From: Onthophagus taurus
Lineage: Eukaryota > Arthropoda > Insecta > Coleoptera > Scarabaeidae
Assembly: GCF_036711975.1 (NCBI RefSeq)
Contig: NC_091972.1
Location: 15,257,001 to 15,321,000 of the forward strand
Direction: 5' to 3'
Length of the DNA stretch: 64,000 nucleotides
Translations under genes and position numbers: made by a program
The notes under the pieces: generated by a model
Databases searched by the model: none
The model's input: the letters and a program-made list of their open reading frames with translations, nothing else
Told to the model about the DNA's origin: nothing
Shown: piece by piece, positions 1 through 11,896 of the stretch
How positions within the stretch are numbered: position 1 is the stretch's first letter
How the letters are laid out: every line of letters starts with the position of its first letter

Positions 1-777
1 TTTTCACTTGACGACATGGAATTTTTTCTTCATTTTATTCAGGATTAATTAATTTTGTGTTGATCTCAATGAGAAATTTAGCCAGACACCATCTTAATAA
101 GGACCTTGTGACCATTTCACCGGGGACAATTCAAATTTAGAGCAATTGGGTCTATGCTCCATAATTTGTCCTCATCGCCATCACTCGGACGTTTCCCTCC
201 AATTCCAGAATGCGTTGCTTGTAAATAACAAGAGTTGCCGTCCGCATAATTGATTCTGGAGACCCACGCTCATTAGAACCTATTAAGTAATTTCCCCGCA
301 TAAATGGTTGTGTTTTCCTGGAAAGCACCAGCGCATATTCAGCGGTCGCACCATTAAAAGAACCAGTATGTAAATGAACGAAAGCTGTTTGTTTACTTTA
401 TGCATTCAGAGTGACGTGTTCTGATTGGGAATATTCATTAATTTCGTCATTGAAGTTTTTATTCTAATTTATTTACCAATAAAGAAATGAATAAGTAAAA
501 TTACATTTTGATAAAAATTTGTAATTTTCTTTTTACATCTGTCAAGCGTGGCGTAAACAAACTCATCATCGAACCGTGAAAGGTCAACAGCTTATTGAGT
601 GTGAACGCATTCTTATTTTCTCCAACGAAAATCGTTCCACGTACATATACGTTTCTGCCCACGTTTTTATACTTTATCGAAGAACAAGATTTTAAATTAA
701 GATTCTAAAACTATAAACATAAATATTTTTATGTAAAATAGAAAGTAAAATAAACAAATAATATATATTATAAACAT
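1..777. other. Intergenic, no gene seen
   Basis: No open frame or family match is visible on either strand. The first 400 bases are less AT-biased than the following 400 and could be non-coding exon or regulatory DNA of a gene to the left, but nothing shows this directly. Confidence 0.5.
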
Positions 778-783
778 TTTATT
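778..783 (-). terminator. Poly(A) signal of the ADAT3 gene
   Basis: AATAAA on the minus strand (TTTATT on plus) lies about 35 nt past the ADAT3 stop codon, a normal spacing for a short 3' UTR. Confidence 0.55.
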
Positions 784-817
784 AAAATAAGTATTAAAAA
801 AATAAAATGGACAAAAT

Positions 818-1849
818 CTATTTTAATTTTCCACAGTCTTCTTCCAATAATCCTCCCCAAACTTCGTAATGATGATTCAAATCTTTAACAGTATGTACTT
901 TACATAAACTTTCTAATCCGCCATTTGAAGATTTAACTCCAAAAAATACTCTTTTAGCCCTACTATGAATCAATGCCATTGAGCACATAATACAAGGTTC
1001 ATGGGTCACAAATACATAATATCCGGTGCAGAGATATGGACCATCTTCAGGATTATCTAATTCGTCTTTATTTCTATAATTAGTAGCCCCAAATTTTGCG
1101 TGGGGATATTTATCTTTAAGAATTTTTAAATAATTTTCTGGAATACCATTTTGATTAAGACTATTTGATACATTTTCATCAATTATTGATTTTTCTTGAT
1201 TCCACGCCCCACCGTTTTGAGTAATTGCAACGTTATCAATTGCTGTCATTACAGGGTGAGCCATAGGGCTTAATTCGGTTTTGTAACCAATTGCAACAAC
1301 TGATTGTATTTTTGGGTCAAAAACCACAACTCCAATAGGGTTGATTTGATCTTGTTGATTAGCAATATCAATAGCCATTTTCATTAAAATTTTGTACTGG
1401 TTTATTTCTTGGTCGTTAAATAATGTGTTTTGTGTTAATTTTTCAAGGTATTTATTGCTATGAAAGTTACAAGGCCAGAGTTTTTGCGCATCATCATATT
1501 GTTTTCTAATTTTTGGCGGAATTTTAGCTACATTTATAATTTTAACATCGTTTTTTAAATAATTTGTATCAAATTTCTTGTTTTTAAGATAGCTGTGTAC
1601 ATCATCTTTATCACAAAGGTTTTTTGGAAATAACAGAATGAACGGAAATTTTACCCTTTTTAAATGAGACAATTCTTCAATCGGTAAAATCGAATTTAAC
1701 TCTACAATAACCCGAGAAATGTTTTTTGGATCTGCAATTTCATCGATGTACACCTCCACCAACGGAGTTTCTTCGCAAAGTTCATCCGGAAGGATTGGAT
1801 AGAAACCATGTTTACTCTCCTCCAATTTTCTTCGTTTAGATTCGATCAT
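818..1849 (-). CDS. ADAT3: tRNA-specific adenosine deaminase subunit ADAT3/Tad3
   Basis: This is the non-catalytic partner of ADAT2, which together convert A34 to inosine in the anticodon of several tRNAs. The 343-residue protein has a divergent N-terminal half (RNA-binding region in this family) and a C-terminal cytidine/deoxycytidylate deaminase fold. The zinc site is visible as H198-P-V200 and P285-C286-I-M-C289. The catalytic glutamate of the HAE motif is valine here, the known hallmark of ADAT3, so the subunit is expected to be structural. I start at the ATG at 1847-1849. The frame is open 23 codons further upstream but holds no ATG there, only a TTG. Length matches the family (about 350 aa) and no intron is needed. 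A poly(A) hexamer follows about 35 nt after the stop. Identity is secure; the exact start and any upstream non-coding exon are less so. Confidence 0.95.
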   Translation of the reverse strand: MIESKRRKLEESKHGFYPILPDELCEETPLVEVYIDEIADPKNISRVIVELNSILPIEELSHLKRVKFPFILLFPKNLCDKDDVHSYLKNKKFDTNYLKNDVKIINVAKIPPKIRKQYDDAQKLWPCNFHSNKYLEKLTQNTLFNDQEINQYKILMKMAIDIANQQDQINPIGVVVFDPKIQSVVAIGYKTELSPMAHPVMTAIDNVAITQNGGAWNQEKSIIDENVSNSLNQNGIPENYLKILKDKYPHAKFGATNYRNKDELDNPEDGPYLCTGYYVFVTHEPCIMCSMALIHSRAKRVFFGVKSSNGGLESLCKVHTVKDLNHHYEVWGGLLEEDCGKLK

Positions 1850-3049
1850 CTCTTCTCTCCTAAATTTTCCAATTTTCCCCCAACCTTTATTTCTTTCTTC
1901 ATACGTACCTGAATTCAAGACATGAATATAGATTCAAATTTCTTCCAAAAAAATCGTAATAAAATTAGTATTTAGTTTTCGTTAACAAAATTTAACACCG
2001 TAGTTCCGAAGACCTTTTCATGCCGACATAAAGTAGATACAATTTTCCTTTATTATCGTAATTATAGACGTTTATCTAAGTGTTAAACAAACAAATTTTT
2101 AGACGTTTGACCGGCGATAAATGTTGAGCCGCATTTAATGTATTCGGTTAAACAAAGGCCTATACGATTAGCGTCTATTAAAAACGAGTACCTCAACGTC
2201 AACCACAATTAACATCAGAGGTGGATTAGAGAAGAATGTGTATAATAAAATTTATCGTAATGACAGATTTATTAAAGGAATTTTATAAAAAAAAATAATT
2301 TAATCTTTATAAATACATGCAAGTTCGTTATAAACACATTTATGTCCAGATGCTAAACATGTTTCTTGACTGTAGTGAAATGTAATATCTATGAAACAAG
2401 AAACTATAAAAGAACACTTAATCAAAGAGTACATATTATGTAGGCTTATGCTGAATCATCATAATCGCCTTTTATCGCATTACAAGATTTTGTGGATTCA
2501 TTGGAGGTTGTAGGATTTATAAAAGCAATTTATTAGACTCAAAATTTTACAATCACACAACGTTGGATGTTAAAGAATGCAAGACACTCGTTCGAACGTA
2601 AACTAGGTTAAATTTACTAAGTACATTGAAAATGGTTTAAAATATGTCTAGGTGTTATATCCTAAAAAGTAATATTGTACATTGTTGTAGATGGTGGACC
2701 GAAGACAGTGCAAGAATAAACTACTCATTGGAGATGGCATAACCATTATGATGATCTAATATTGTTGTAGTGAGAACTTACACCTTATTTCTCCCTGAAT
2801 TTTGTAGTAAACGCTGCCAACCTTTGAGATTAGTATTGCTAAACCATTTAGAGAGCCATTTACAGACTATTGTAGTTGATTTTAAGGGTAACCATCCATG
2901 TGATAAGGTTACATTTATCATGTAGGAACATACCAACCATAGTTCTGGATATGTTTGTGAAGTTTTGGTACAATCATACAATTACATTCAGAAGTGAGAA
3001 TTTATGTGGCAACGATATCCACGAGGGTGATTCTGAATAGATTGATGGA
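1850..3049. other. Upstream flank of ADAT3, no gene seen
   Basis: The first 70 bases continue the open ADAT3 frame without an ATG and end at a run that reads ...CAG then GTACGT on minus, so a splice site may lie near 1905-1910. The remainder is AT-rich with no supported coding exon. Confidence 0.4.
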
Positions 3050-4330
3050 GCTTCTGTATGAGCAATTAAGAAAAGAACAGACAAATTTCGTACTCTGGAA
3101 ATCAAGAATAAATCAGATAAACATACTCCGAATCAAAATAGAACAATGATCAGAGTTTAAATCGCCGTTATATGTGCTGTTTATTGATTATGAAAAAGCC
3201 TTCGATAAAATAGATCACAAAATTCTGGCTAGCTATGGCGTACCAGAAAAAATTATACAACTTATCAATTTAAATGTACATTCTCGCATGCTGGCATGTT
3301 ATGTCATCCAATAAAGACTAACTGTGGAGTATCTATTTATCTATCTATGGCTCTACAGCCCGAAGCGAGCCTTGGCCTCCTTAGAAATTGAGCGTACCCT
3401 AACCACTATAGGATTCCTAACAATGTATCTTAGTAACATGAAGTAACTGTGGAGTATCGCCATTGCTATTTATAGTGGTCCTTGATTACGTCATGAAAAT
3501 TTGGATTACGCTAATGACCGCAAGCATTATGCATTACTATCTCATGTAAAACGAAGACATGCAAAATAATGTTCGCGACCTCGAGAAAGTGGTTGCAACT
3601 ATGAATTTTAAAATAAATACAGATAAAACGAACGAAATTCGCCTAAATTATTCTAAGGGTGTGTCCACACATTGCGCTGCAACAACATGCGGCGATAGCA
3701 ATACACAATTCTGCCGCGCACAAGTTTGGACATACTAAACAATGTTTGTGCGGCAGTGCTACGCAAATTCCGCCTTAACAATATTGACTTACTGATCTAC
3801 GGTACATACATCCACAGAGCGCGTGTTGTAATTCACCTATCTTGGAAGTATCGTTTCAGCTGATAGTGGCGCTACACTACTTAGAGGACCTTTTGCTCGT
3901 TTACTGAAAATATAGCTATCCAAAAAAGCTCTACAGCTGGATGCGTAATCTGGCTCGTGTCGTTTATGAATACATAAAAATCAACCTATAGGTATTCATC
4001 ACCGTCTGTGGTACATACTACAAATATTGTGGCCACTAGTTGTAGGAAATGACTGAGCATCTAGTGTAAACGTTGATATAAAACGGCAAAAGTACGGATC
4101 GATTGGACACGCGTTGAGGAGAGATATAAATGAGCCTGGTTATAGAGTCCTAGAATGAAACCCTGCTTGGGACCAGGACAAGTGGAAGACCCAAAGTGAT
4201 ATAGAGGAGAATAACTGAAAAAGAAACCAACAATAGTATAGCGATTTCTATAACAGCCTATGATTCACTAGGATCGCTATCATACCATTGATGACAAGGC
4301 AGTAGTAGTAGTAGATAAGCAAGATAAAAG
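3050..4330 (+). mobile_element. Decayed RTE/Jockey-type LINE, reverse transcriptase part
   Basis: Translated plus-strand pieces in shifting frames match a non-LTR retrotransposon reverse transcriptase. Around 3175-3235 reads FIDYEKAFDKIDHKIL (RT motif A region). Near 3495-3630 is a degraded YADD region followed by MQNNVRDLEKVVATMNFKIN. At 3840-3880 is YLGSIVSADSGA, and at 4080-4200 the C-terminal GHALRRDINEPG and ALEWNP-like region. Several stops and frameshifts, plus an inserted block at about 3655-3830, make it inactive. Exact ends are not defined. Confidence 0.75.
3655..3830. repeat. Short repeat inserted in the LINE remnant
   Basis: This block interrupts the continuity of the LINE coding remnant. 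It carries a 23-base segment at 3708-3730 that recurs with one mismatch at 6110-6132, so it is probably a copy of a dispersed short element. GC-rich GCGGCA/TGCCGC words occur on both sides, but I could not define terminal inverted repeats. Confidence 0.4.
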
Positions 4331-7300
4331 TCCTTCTGACTACATTTGCGATTTGCAAAATAAATAGCGTATGGCTGCAAATATGTTCTAGGCCTAGCTG
4401 TAGACGGCATTGGTTGCCACATTTCTTATCTAATTGTTTCAAATTATTTCCCTTCATGTTAAAGTGTCATCCTCAAGATTTATAACACGAAAATGTATAA
4501 ATTGTACTTTTACCAAACAAAATGCATTTCAAGTATGGCAATGACGATATCAACGTTTATGACGCACTTCGTCTGTATTCCGAAGAATTTCCGAATCATG
4601 GATTTCCGCTCGACAAATTATTAGCAATGCATAAATATCTAAGATAATATTTTTAAGATTCATTTAGTATAAGTAGGAATGTTGACGGACGATCTAAATC
4701 AGTATCGACTCCTGAAGCAGAATTGGACTTTTAAGAAAATTAGACTATCAACGAGAACATGCAGTTGTATAACATGTGATTATGATTCTGGACTAGTATT
4801 ATTACTGGTCTTATGGTTACCTTTGGAACTGGTTACCCCTGGACATATAGATTAGTTTTGCTTAGAAATGTCAATCAACTCCAGAGAGAATGTTGGGTAA
4901 GGTCAGTTTTCTTTTGAAATGTCACTCATCGCCAGAAAGAATGTTAGATAAGGTTAGTTTACTTGAGAAATGTCAATCAACCTGGGAAAGAATTGGTGCG
5001 TTAGTGAACGTGCCCAATAATAGCAGCAGAAGATACAAACGTGGTTGCTACTATTTTATTTACCAATGAAGCGATAATTCCAAACCACGATATCATTAAT
5101 TTCCTCATTAATTAATAGTGTTTGGGCAGATATAGTTGTCGAAAGTCAAAGGATATTTGAAAGTTTATTCTCTAAAACAGCTTATTCTTTATTTCAGCGA
5201 CGATTTTAAGCTCGTAAACAAATGGCATAATTAATATACGGAATGTATGCAAATGGACTGTTTGTTTATATAGGTACTATTATTGATCAGGTATCGTGCT
5301 CAGTAATTACTGAGGTTGTGCATAAACGAATTATTATTTCCAACGGATTTATAAGGTCAATGCGGTATGGTCAGGCTGCTTGAACATTAATATATTCTAT
5401 TCATTAATTTGCGTAGATATGCAACTTTTTGAACATACTGTACATATATAAAAGGAATCTTCATGTATAAAGATGATAATTTAAACGTTTAAGTAACCAC
5501 AACAACAATTTTGATGAGAGGTGTCTGAACTTATTCTTTTCATAGAACAAGTTATTGAAGAGAAATAGAGAAAGAATTGTGGCCGATGACACTTGGTTAA
5601 GATTTAAATATGCATAGTTATTTCAAGAATCCTTGAATAAGTTGAAAATTTTAAATTGTTTCGAAATGTTTGAAAATCTGCAACTGCCATTGTGCCGATA
5701 GTAAATGGCCAATTAGTTGTCCGTCACACACAGTAATGCAGTTGCACATGAGGCAAAATACCATATTGAAACCAAAATTAGCCATTGAAATAAAACACAT
5801 CTAAACGTATACAAATATCATTACCCAAACTTGCTTCACATTTACAGTACCATTAACAATGAAGGCTTGTACTTTCAATGGAAGGGTTTCAACTAAATTA
5901 ATTAATTTGAACGAAATGGATACAAAACTTAACAAATAGTCACGAGTATGCGCGAAAAGATGTCCATAGCTGAGATGACTGGTGAGACTGGAATTAGAGA
6001 AGTAAAAATTCGTCTCAGGCAAGACAAACAGGATGCTCAGGACATTTCTGTTGCATCAGTTTCTTTGCTTTATAGAACTGGAATTGACAATTCTGTGTCG
6101 CGAGACATAATTCTGCCGCGCGCAAGTTTGGAATCTGCAAAAACTAAAGCACTTGCAACTTAATGAAGCTATTTTTTTTTGCATGTAAATTCATACTTCA
6201 ATTTTTTAAATCTTTCATTAAATCACGAGCCATACTAAAAATAGAGAAAATGTCTTTTCACTTTCGAAACCCATGTATGTAACCTCTTAAGAACTATTTT
6301 GGTGTGGAGTATCTCTATGACATGGTTGAAAACAGTAGATATAGTGAGTAAAATATTTATTACATAACATAACATTAAAAAATAAATAGTACAATACATA
6401 AAGTGTTTATGACTACAACCAGATAATTATAAAACAACTTTTTAACACACAAGAACCAGTTTTTGTATAAGCAAAACTAAAAAAAAAAAACATGCTGCGT
6501 CTCTATTAAGTAAATCCAGTAAGAAAAATAAATTTGTTTTGTTTTCGTTTCTTTGCTGGAAATGTTATTTCTGAGAAAATCTATTTTTTGGTGGTAGTAT
6601 CTTGGTACCTTCTTTTTGGCAAGAAATTCGCAAAAAAGACGTCACTAACCTTACATGACGTAGAAAAGAAGTTAAGCTCCGCAAAATTGTCTGGTATATA
6701 AATATAGTACATTCACGCGGTCTCATTTCGCGCGTATGTTGTGTGTGCAGGGCAAGCAAAAATGTTAATGGAAACGTCCTCGAACCATAATCAAAACTGT
6801 TGACCTCATCAAAAGAGTCAAATCCCTATAAGATCTTTACGTCCTTAATTATTGGTTGTTAAACAACAAATGGTTAAGTGTTTCGGCGTGATCTTGCCAA
6901 TTGGCTCATACATTTTTTAATTAATCACTCCGTTAAGAACTTTCAACGAAAATGTATACATATTCTTACATTACTCTCATTATTACTTTACTAATTTTAC
7001 TTACTTAAGTCATTATTATATTCAATGTAGACAACTTTCATACACAATGAAAAACAAAAGCGATACTAAAAATCTGATGATCGATTTGGAGGGCGAAAGT
7101 GAGATTTAAAAATAAGTTCTTACCTAATATGGCGATAATATAGGTTAGGGCGCGCGATTTGTTGATTTACTATCACTCCTTCGATGTCGTCGCTCTCGAG
7201 GTCATCATTTCGAAGGGCACATGGCAAGAGTTCAAGTTGAATAAACAAGTGTGTTTAGTTTGGTTTTGGTACGCGAGATCACAGTGTGATCTTATTGATA

Positions 7301-7529
7301 ACTGTTGTCAAATACTAGCGACGATTGTGCTGACCTCTACAATTTACACTAACTATCCTACTAATTTCGATCTTTTACAATTTAGTAACACCCTTGTGTA
7401 TAGGCAACTTTAAAATCACCATGCAAAATTGAAATTTCATTTATCACAGTGGCGTCATCTATTGGTCACATGAATGACTATTTAAATTTAACAACAGTGT
7501 CCAACAGTAGGTTTGCTTTATATAAATAT
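4331..7529. other. Intergenic AT-rich DNA with repeat scraps
   Basis: No gene is supported. Short ORFs here lack family resemblance. Segment 4840-4990 holds three loosely repeated copies of a word like GAAATGTCAATCAAC..GAGAGAATGTT. Segment 6110-6132 shares the short repeat found at 3708-3730. Confidence 0.4.
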
Positions 7530-7860
7530 ACATTTTTATATTTGTATTATGTTTCTTTGCCTTAACATTTGCAAAACAATTGCAACTCTTGATGATGCTT
7601 TTAAAAATACTCTCTTCACATTGGCAATAGACGTTAGTTAGGACATACCAATTTGCTTACAACCACCATGAACTCCGTGTGCAAGACAAGTACCTGAAAG
7701 CAGTGCATGGTATGGTCTGCTTTTACCATGTAGGGAGTAGCAACTGATACAAAGAGTAAAATCATGCTTTTATTGAATGTCTCAAAATACTTTTTATGAC
7801 TGACTTATTATCAATGATAACATTTGCCACGTATCTTGTCGTTGCATCTGTCTCAAGTTC
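7530..7860 (-). mobile_element. hAT-type transposase scrap
   Basis: On the minus strand a frame entering near 7712 reads GTCLAHGVHGGCKQIGMS, then a stop, then LTSIANVKRVFLKASSR and VAIVLQMLRQRN. This resembles the stretch of hAT transposases around the conserved C-x-A-H-x-x-H/L segment followed by helical sequence. It is broken by a stop and has no visible ends. The call rests on motif resemblance only. Confidence 0.4.
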
Positions 7861-8058
7861 TATATGTTTTATACTTACTAAATGCTATTTTACCGAAAAT
7901 ATTTTCTCGGATGACACAGATTTGCTGCACACTTTGTAAAGATGCACTTTACCATCAGGCTTGAATATCGTATTTTCACACACCTACAACTTTACTTTCG
8001 GAATAATCCTACAATAATGTCTAATATATAGTACTACTATAATTTTAAATAAACTGAC

Positions 8059-8370
8059 TTAATAAACTGCCGGCAGAAGACTTGATACTGTATGTAGAAG
8101 ATTATATACTGTTGCTAGAAGACTTGGTACTAATCGCTGAAGTCTAAAGATTGCTGGCAGTGCACGAGAAACACTTAGTCGAACACTAGGTACTACCAAT
8201 GGAGCACTAAAACTGCCAAAAGGTGTCTGGTCTTTTGGCAGAAAACTAGATACCGCCAGAAAAAGACTACTTACAGAAACCAAATACTACAGATAAAAGA
8301 CTAGATACTGCTCACAGATGACTTGGAAATGGCTAGATACTATCAGCAGTAAAATAGAAAACTAGATTCT
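8059..8370. repeat. Degenerate minisatellite
   Basis: Words of the type AGAAGACTxGATACTG and AGAAAACTAGATACT recur every 20-30 bases with heavy divergence. This is an old short-unit tandem array. Confidence 0.6.
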
Positions 8371-8639
8371 TGTCCGGCTTCCTTTAGTGTTGTTTCATTA
8401 TCTTTATTACTACTTCATTGCCTTTCAAATCTATCATTTTCGCTTTATATCTTACCACTTTAATTATATTATATTCAGGGAACATATTACATTTTGCCCC
8501 TGTTTATCTTCTATATCCACTCTGTTTTGTCTGTTATTTACGCCCTATCGTCGTATAAATACTCTGTTCGTGATGCTAAAGATTATTTCGATTAGTGGAA
8601 TTTGAACGAATTCATCCATATGCAATTTATAAGTGAATT

Positions 8640-8850
8640 CAGCCAACTTACGAACTTGGAAGTGCAAGCAGGAGTACCTTAGGGAAGAGTCCTTAGGTCT
8701 CTACTGTATGTTCTCTATATCTGTGATATATTAGACTAGACCAACACCAAATAACACTGGCTCCGTTCGCAAACGATACAGCATTGCTCGCAGTGACACT
8801 AAACATGACAGCTTCCGATCAAGTATTGCAGACGCCCAGCGAAAAGATGT
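8640..8850 (+). mobile_element. Jockey-like LINE reverse transcriptase fragment
   Basis: Plus-strand translation gives VQAGVP-stop-GRVLRSLLYVLYICDI, matching the V-x-A-G-V-P-Q-G-S-V-L-G-P-L-L-Y motif of Jockey-clade RT, then PFANDTALLAV for the F-A-D-D-T-A box. In that box the first catalytic Asp has become Asn. Stops and frame changes show it is dead. Confidence 0.7.
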
Positions 8851-8884
8851 AACATAAAATTTACACTTAAATTTAACATTTAAG

Positions 8885-9290
8885 TTATGTTTGGACTAAT
8901 TGATGAATAACTGCCAATCGTTTGGGTTATACTCTTGATCCATAGCAATGAAAAGTCCTGGTATGTCATGGTAGTCGTAAAAGTTCTCTTCTGTAATATG
9001 CTACTTGCGTATTAGAAGTAATCCACTGTTGCAAAATTCATATTTAGGTTCACTTTGGTTATTAAATGTGGTTTTTATCGTTTTCATCAGACTCGACAAA
9101 CTCTTCCTTCTCGATATTTTCATTATTTGACATAAATGTACAAACACGATGTGGTAGGATTTCGGAATGAAGAATTGGCTTTGTGACATATGTTGTATCA
9201 ACATAAACAATTTTATGTTTGTTTTTGAAATTAAAACCTGAGGTCCGAGTCATGAAAAGGTAACAGTTGTTTTCGTGATTCATGGGCTCT
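8885..9290 (-). mobile_element. Possible remnant of an insect transposon-type ORF
   Basis: The minus strand reads DYHDIPGLFIAMDQEYNP then NDWQLFIN-stop-SKHN at 8885-8985. This resembles a repetitive uncharacterised arthropod protein family with a GLF/GLM..Y.P.EWRLFIDSSK segment. Upstream minus-strand frames (to 9283) stay open but are not recognisable. Family assignment is from memory of the motif and is tentative. Confidence 0.3.
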
Positions 9291-9480
9291 TGCCATTATA
9301 CTGGAATCCCAACTGGAAGAAACCCATCACACTAAAATCTTCTCAAAACTCATCTCAAAAATCGTGTGGAGCCCATGTCTTCTCTTGCTCAGTTACTACA
9401 AATCCATAATAGTGCAAATATGTCAGTTTCAGTGCTTCTGATATAGATTTTCCTTTTTTGCAGATTTCAGCAAAAAAACA

Positions 9481-9905
9481 CGATTTTTTAAAGTTAGCAG
9501 ATATTTATTTTTGATTTAGGTTGTGTCAAAAATACAGCATTTTCGTAAAAACTATTTTTGAACTACAGTTAAAAAGAAGTAATGAAGTATTATATATCAA
9601 TTTAAAGAGAATACTTTAACCTTTAATTTTATTTGAAAACCATCTCTTCATCTTCAAATTTAACCTCATCGCGATTTTTTTAAGTTGACAATTATTTTTC
9701 TTTAATTTAGGTTGTGTCAAAAATACAGCATTTTCCTAAAAATTGAACCAAATTTATTAATATGTAATAAAGTATTATACAACAATTTAAAGAGGATACT
9801 ATAAGCTTTAATTTGATTTAAAAACCATGTCTCCATCTTCAAATTTAACCTCAGCGCGATTTTTTAAAGTTGACAACCATTTTTCTTAAATTTAGGTTAT
9901 GACAA
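9481..9905. repeat. Tandem repeat, two and a fraction units of about 188 bp
   Basis: The word CGATTTTTTAAAGTT begins units at 9481, 9672 and 9857, giving periods of 191 and 185. Each unit also contains AGGTTGTGTCAAAAATACAG and ATTTAAAGAG.ATACT. The third unit is truncated near 9905. Confidence 0.8.
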
Positions 9906-10036
9906 AAACGTTTCGGCTTTGTAATATCCGTAACTATTGTATATTGAAATACTAAGGACATATTTCTGGACATATTTCTACAATCTAAAGACAAAGAAGA
10001 TCCCAATCTAGGCAGTACCTCGTCAGCAAGCCACTT

Positions 10037-10290
10037 TTGCTTCATTCTTTAATCAAGACTCTGATGATAGTCTTAGGAAGGAGCAGATGGGACGGAATTA
10101 ATAACTTCAACATCAGAGATCAATTCGAGATCCAGACACAGACTGCCGAAAATACCAGGAACCAGAGCACTAAAGAGATGGAAAGACAGCTAACAGTCAA
10201 CTTATTAGGAGATATTTCAGAGACAGACCTTGTTAGGAACAACAGACCTAAGAGTTTAGAGAGAAGTAAGATATCGTGCCACAAATATAT
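10037..10290 (+). mobile_element. RTE-like LINE 3' coding end, copy 1
   Basis: Reads IMIVLGRSRWDGINNFNIRD near 10065-10125 and, one frame over, RLPKIPGTRALKRWKDS near 10140-10190. This follows the order of beetle RTE-like elements: T-E-M-K-T-L-R..I..R-D-x-I-R-N..I-R, then R-P-P-x-R-W-x-D. The same family is seen at 52880-53900. Truncated, with stops. Confidence 0.6.
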
Positions 10291-10384
10291 AACAGGTTTT
10301 GCAGAAGTAGCAATACTGCCTAATTCTAAACCGGTCATCTCACCATCTTTGGAAAAGATTTAGGAACTTGGGTTGAATTAGAAT

Positions 10385-10560
10385 TTGAAAGAGCAAGTTG
10401 TTTTTGATCGCAATGCTCTCATTTCAACACATATAACCATGCTTTTTGCTTTATAAGTCTCAGCCCGACCAATTTTACCTTCTGTTGACATGAATTTATT
10501 TCTCCTGCTCAAGTCTTTCAAATAGCTTGACATTCTTTCATGTTTATTTGCTTGCGCAGG
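10385..10560 (-). mobile_element. LINE-like scrap on minus strand
   Basis: The minus strand reads SYLKDLSRRNKFMSTEGKI and GRAETYKAKSMVICVEMRAL. This resembles the R-N-K-y-ms..tK..iYk..RP.l.YgaEtW..tk..e..i.a.EMR.LR region of LINE RT C-termini, with an internal deletion. Confidence 0.35.
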
Positions 10561-11896
10561 GACTTCTTGATGTAACTTCTGGTACTGGTTTCTCTCAGTC
10601 CGGAAATACCTTCACTTCCTCAGCGAACCTTGGCTTCTCATTTTTCCGTTCATCTATGTTAACTTTTCCAGTTCTCAGTACTTCATTGCACTTTATGTAC
10701 GTTATGTATGTTGTTATGTTTCTTCAGGTTTCATTTACGTCATCGCCTTTTATTATGAGTCTCGATATAATTACGGCTAAAATATGGGCTCCAAAACTTA
10801 AGAAATTTGTAAACATTCTAGATATGTTTTAATTCTAATTGCTCACTCAACCAAAATTAATGAATCGCATGACGGTACAGCATTGGTGATGGAGCAAGTA
10901 AAATAGGCTAATATTATTGAGTTCTATGTGAAGATCCAAAAATGGTAAATTTTATCAGTGGCCAACAAAGTAGCTATACAAAGTTTCTCTGCTTTTTGTA
11001 CAACAGATCCAAATGAGGTCATTGGAATTAAAAAGAGTGACCTTTGAGGGAAAGTAGGGTTCTTGTAGAAAGGAATCTTATTCATAACCTGTTAGTTGAT
11101 GGAAATAAAATTATCCTCTCTTCTTTACATCTAAAGTTAGGTTTCATGACGAAATTTGTGAAAGTTCTTAATCACAATTTGCCCATTTTTATGATTTATG
11201 TGAATAAGGTGAACTGAAATAGCCACATAATTCCCAGAAAATTTGGGTTATACTGGGGCCCTTTATCAGAAAAATACAAATCTCATGTAATGGAATAAGA
11301 TGTTTTGTAATTTATGAAGTTCTATACTTTATCTATTAACTCCATTGGTATTTCGGATTATGAAATTAATTCTTTTTTATAATTGGAAATCTGAAAGAAT
11401 TTTTGAGATTTGAAAGGACAATTAAGGTATAGTACTAAAATTATTTTTTTAACTATTTTTCATTAGTATAATAAATAATAAGAAAGATTATTGTGTGTTT
11501 TAAATATAGTATATTTTGATAAATACACTAAAGTACACAGCTCGGTTACAACACTAGCACTAAAATAATATTAGCAATACAAATAAATAACATTGCAGGT
11601 AAATCCTGCATACGCTCCACGGTGGGTTTGGAAATCCTATCGTTAACTAGCTACAATGATAAAAACAATCGTAATAAAAAGTTTTAATACGCGGTACAAT
11701 ATCGGCAATTGGCACAAAAACTCTATATCCATTTACATACACGTACATTATCTTCGATTGATAAATGTAAATATCGACGTGTGTCGTTGCCTCTTTACGA
11801 AAGAAACAAACGCTGTTCCTACTGGTTTATGTGGGGCAAGATTTGTTATAAAAAATTCTCTCTATGTCCTCTCGAAGTGCGTTTTAAGGGTAAATT
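10561..11896. other. Intergenic, 3' flank of the Kazal gene
   Basis: No gene is recognised. Open frames at 10527-10832 and 11656-11928 are chance or antisense to the last Kazal exon. I did not find a clear AATAAA for the Kazal transcript on the minus strand here. Confidence 0.4.

Noticed and set aside
10527..10832. 101-codon plus ORF with hydrophobic stretches
   Set aside because: It borders LINE scraps read on the opposite strand, with no start context or domain; judged chance.
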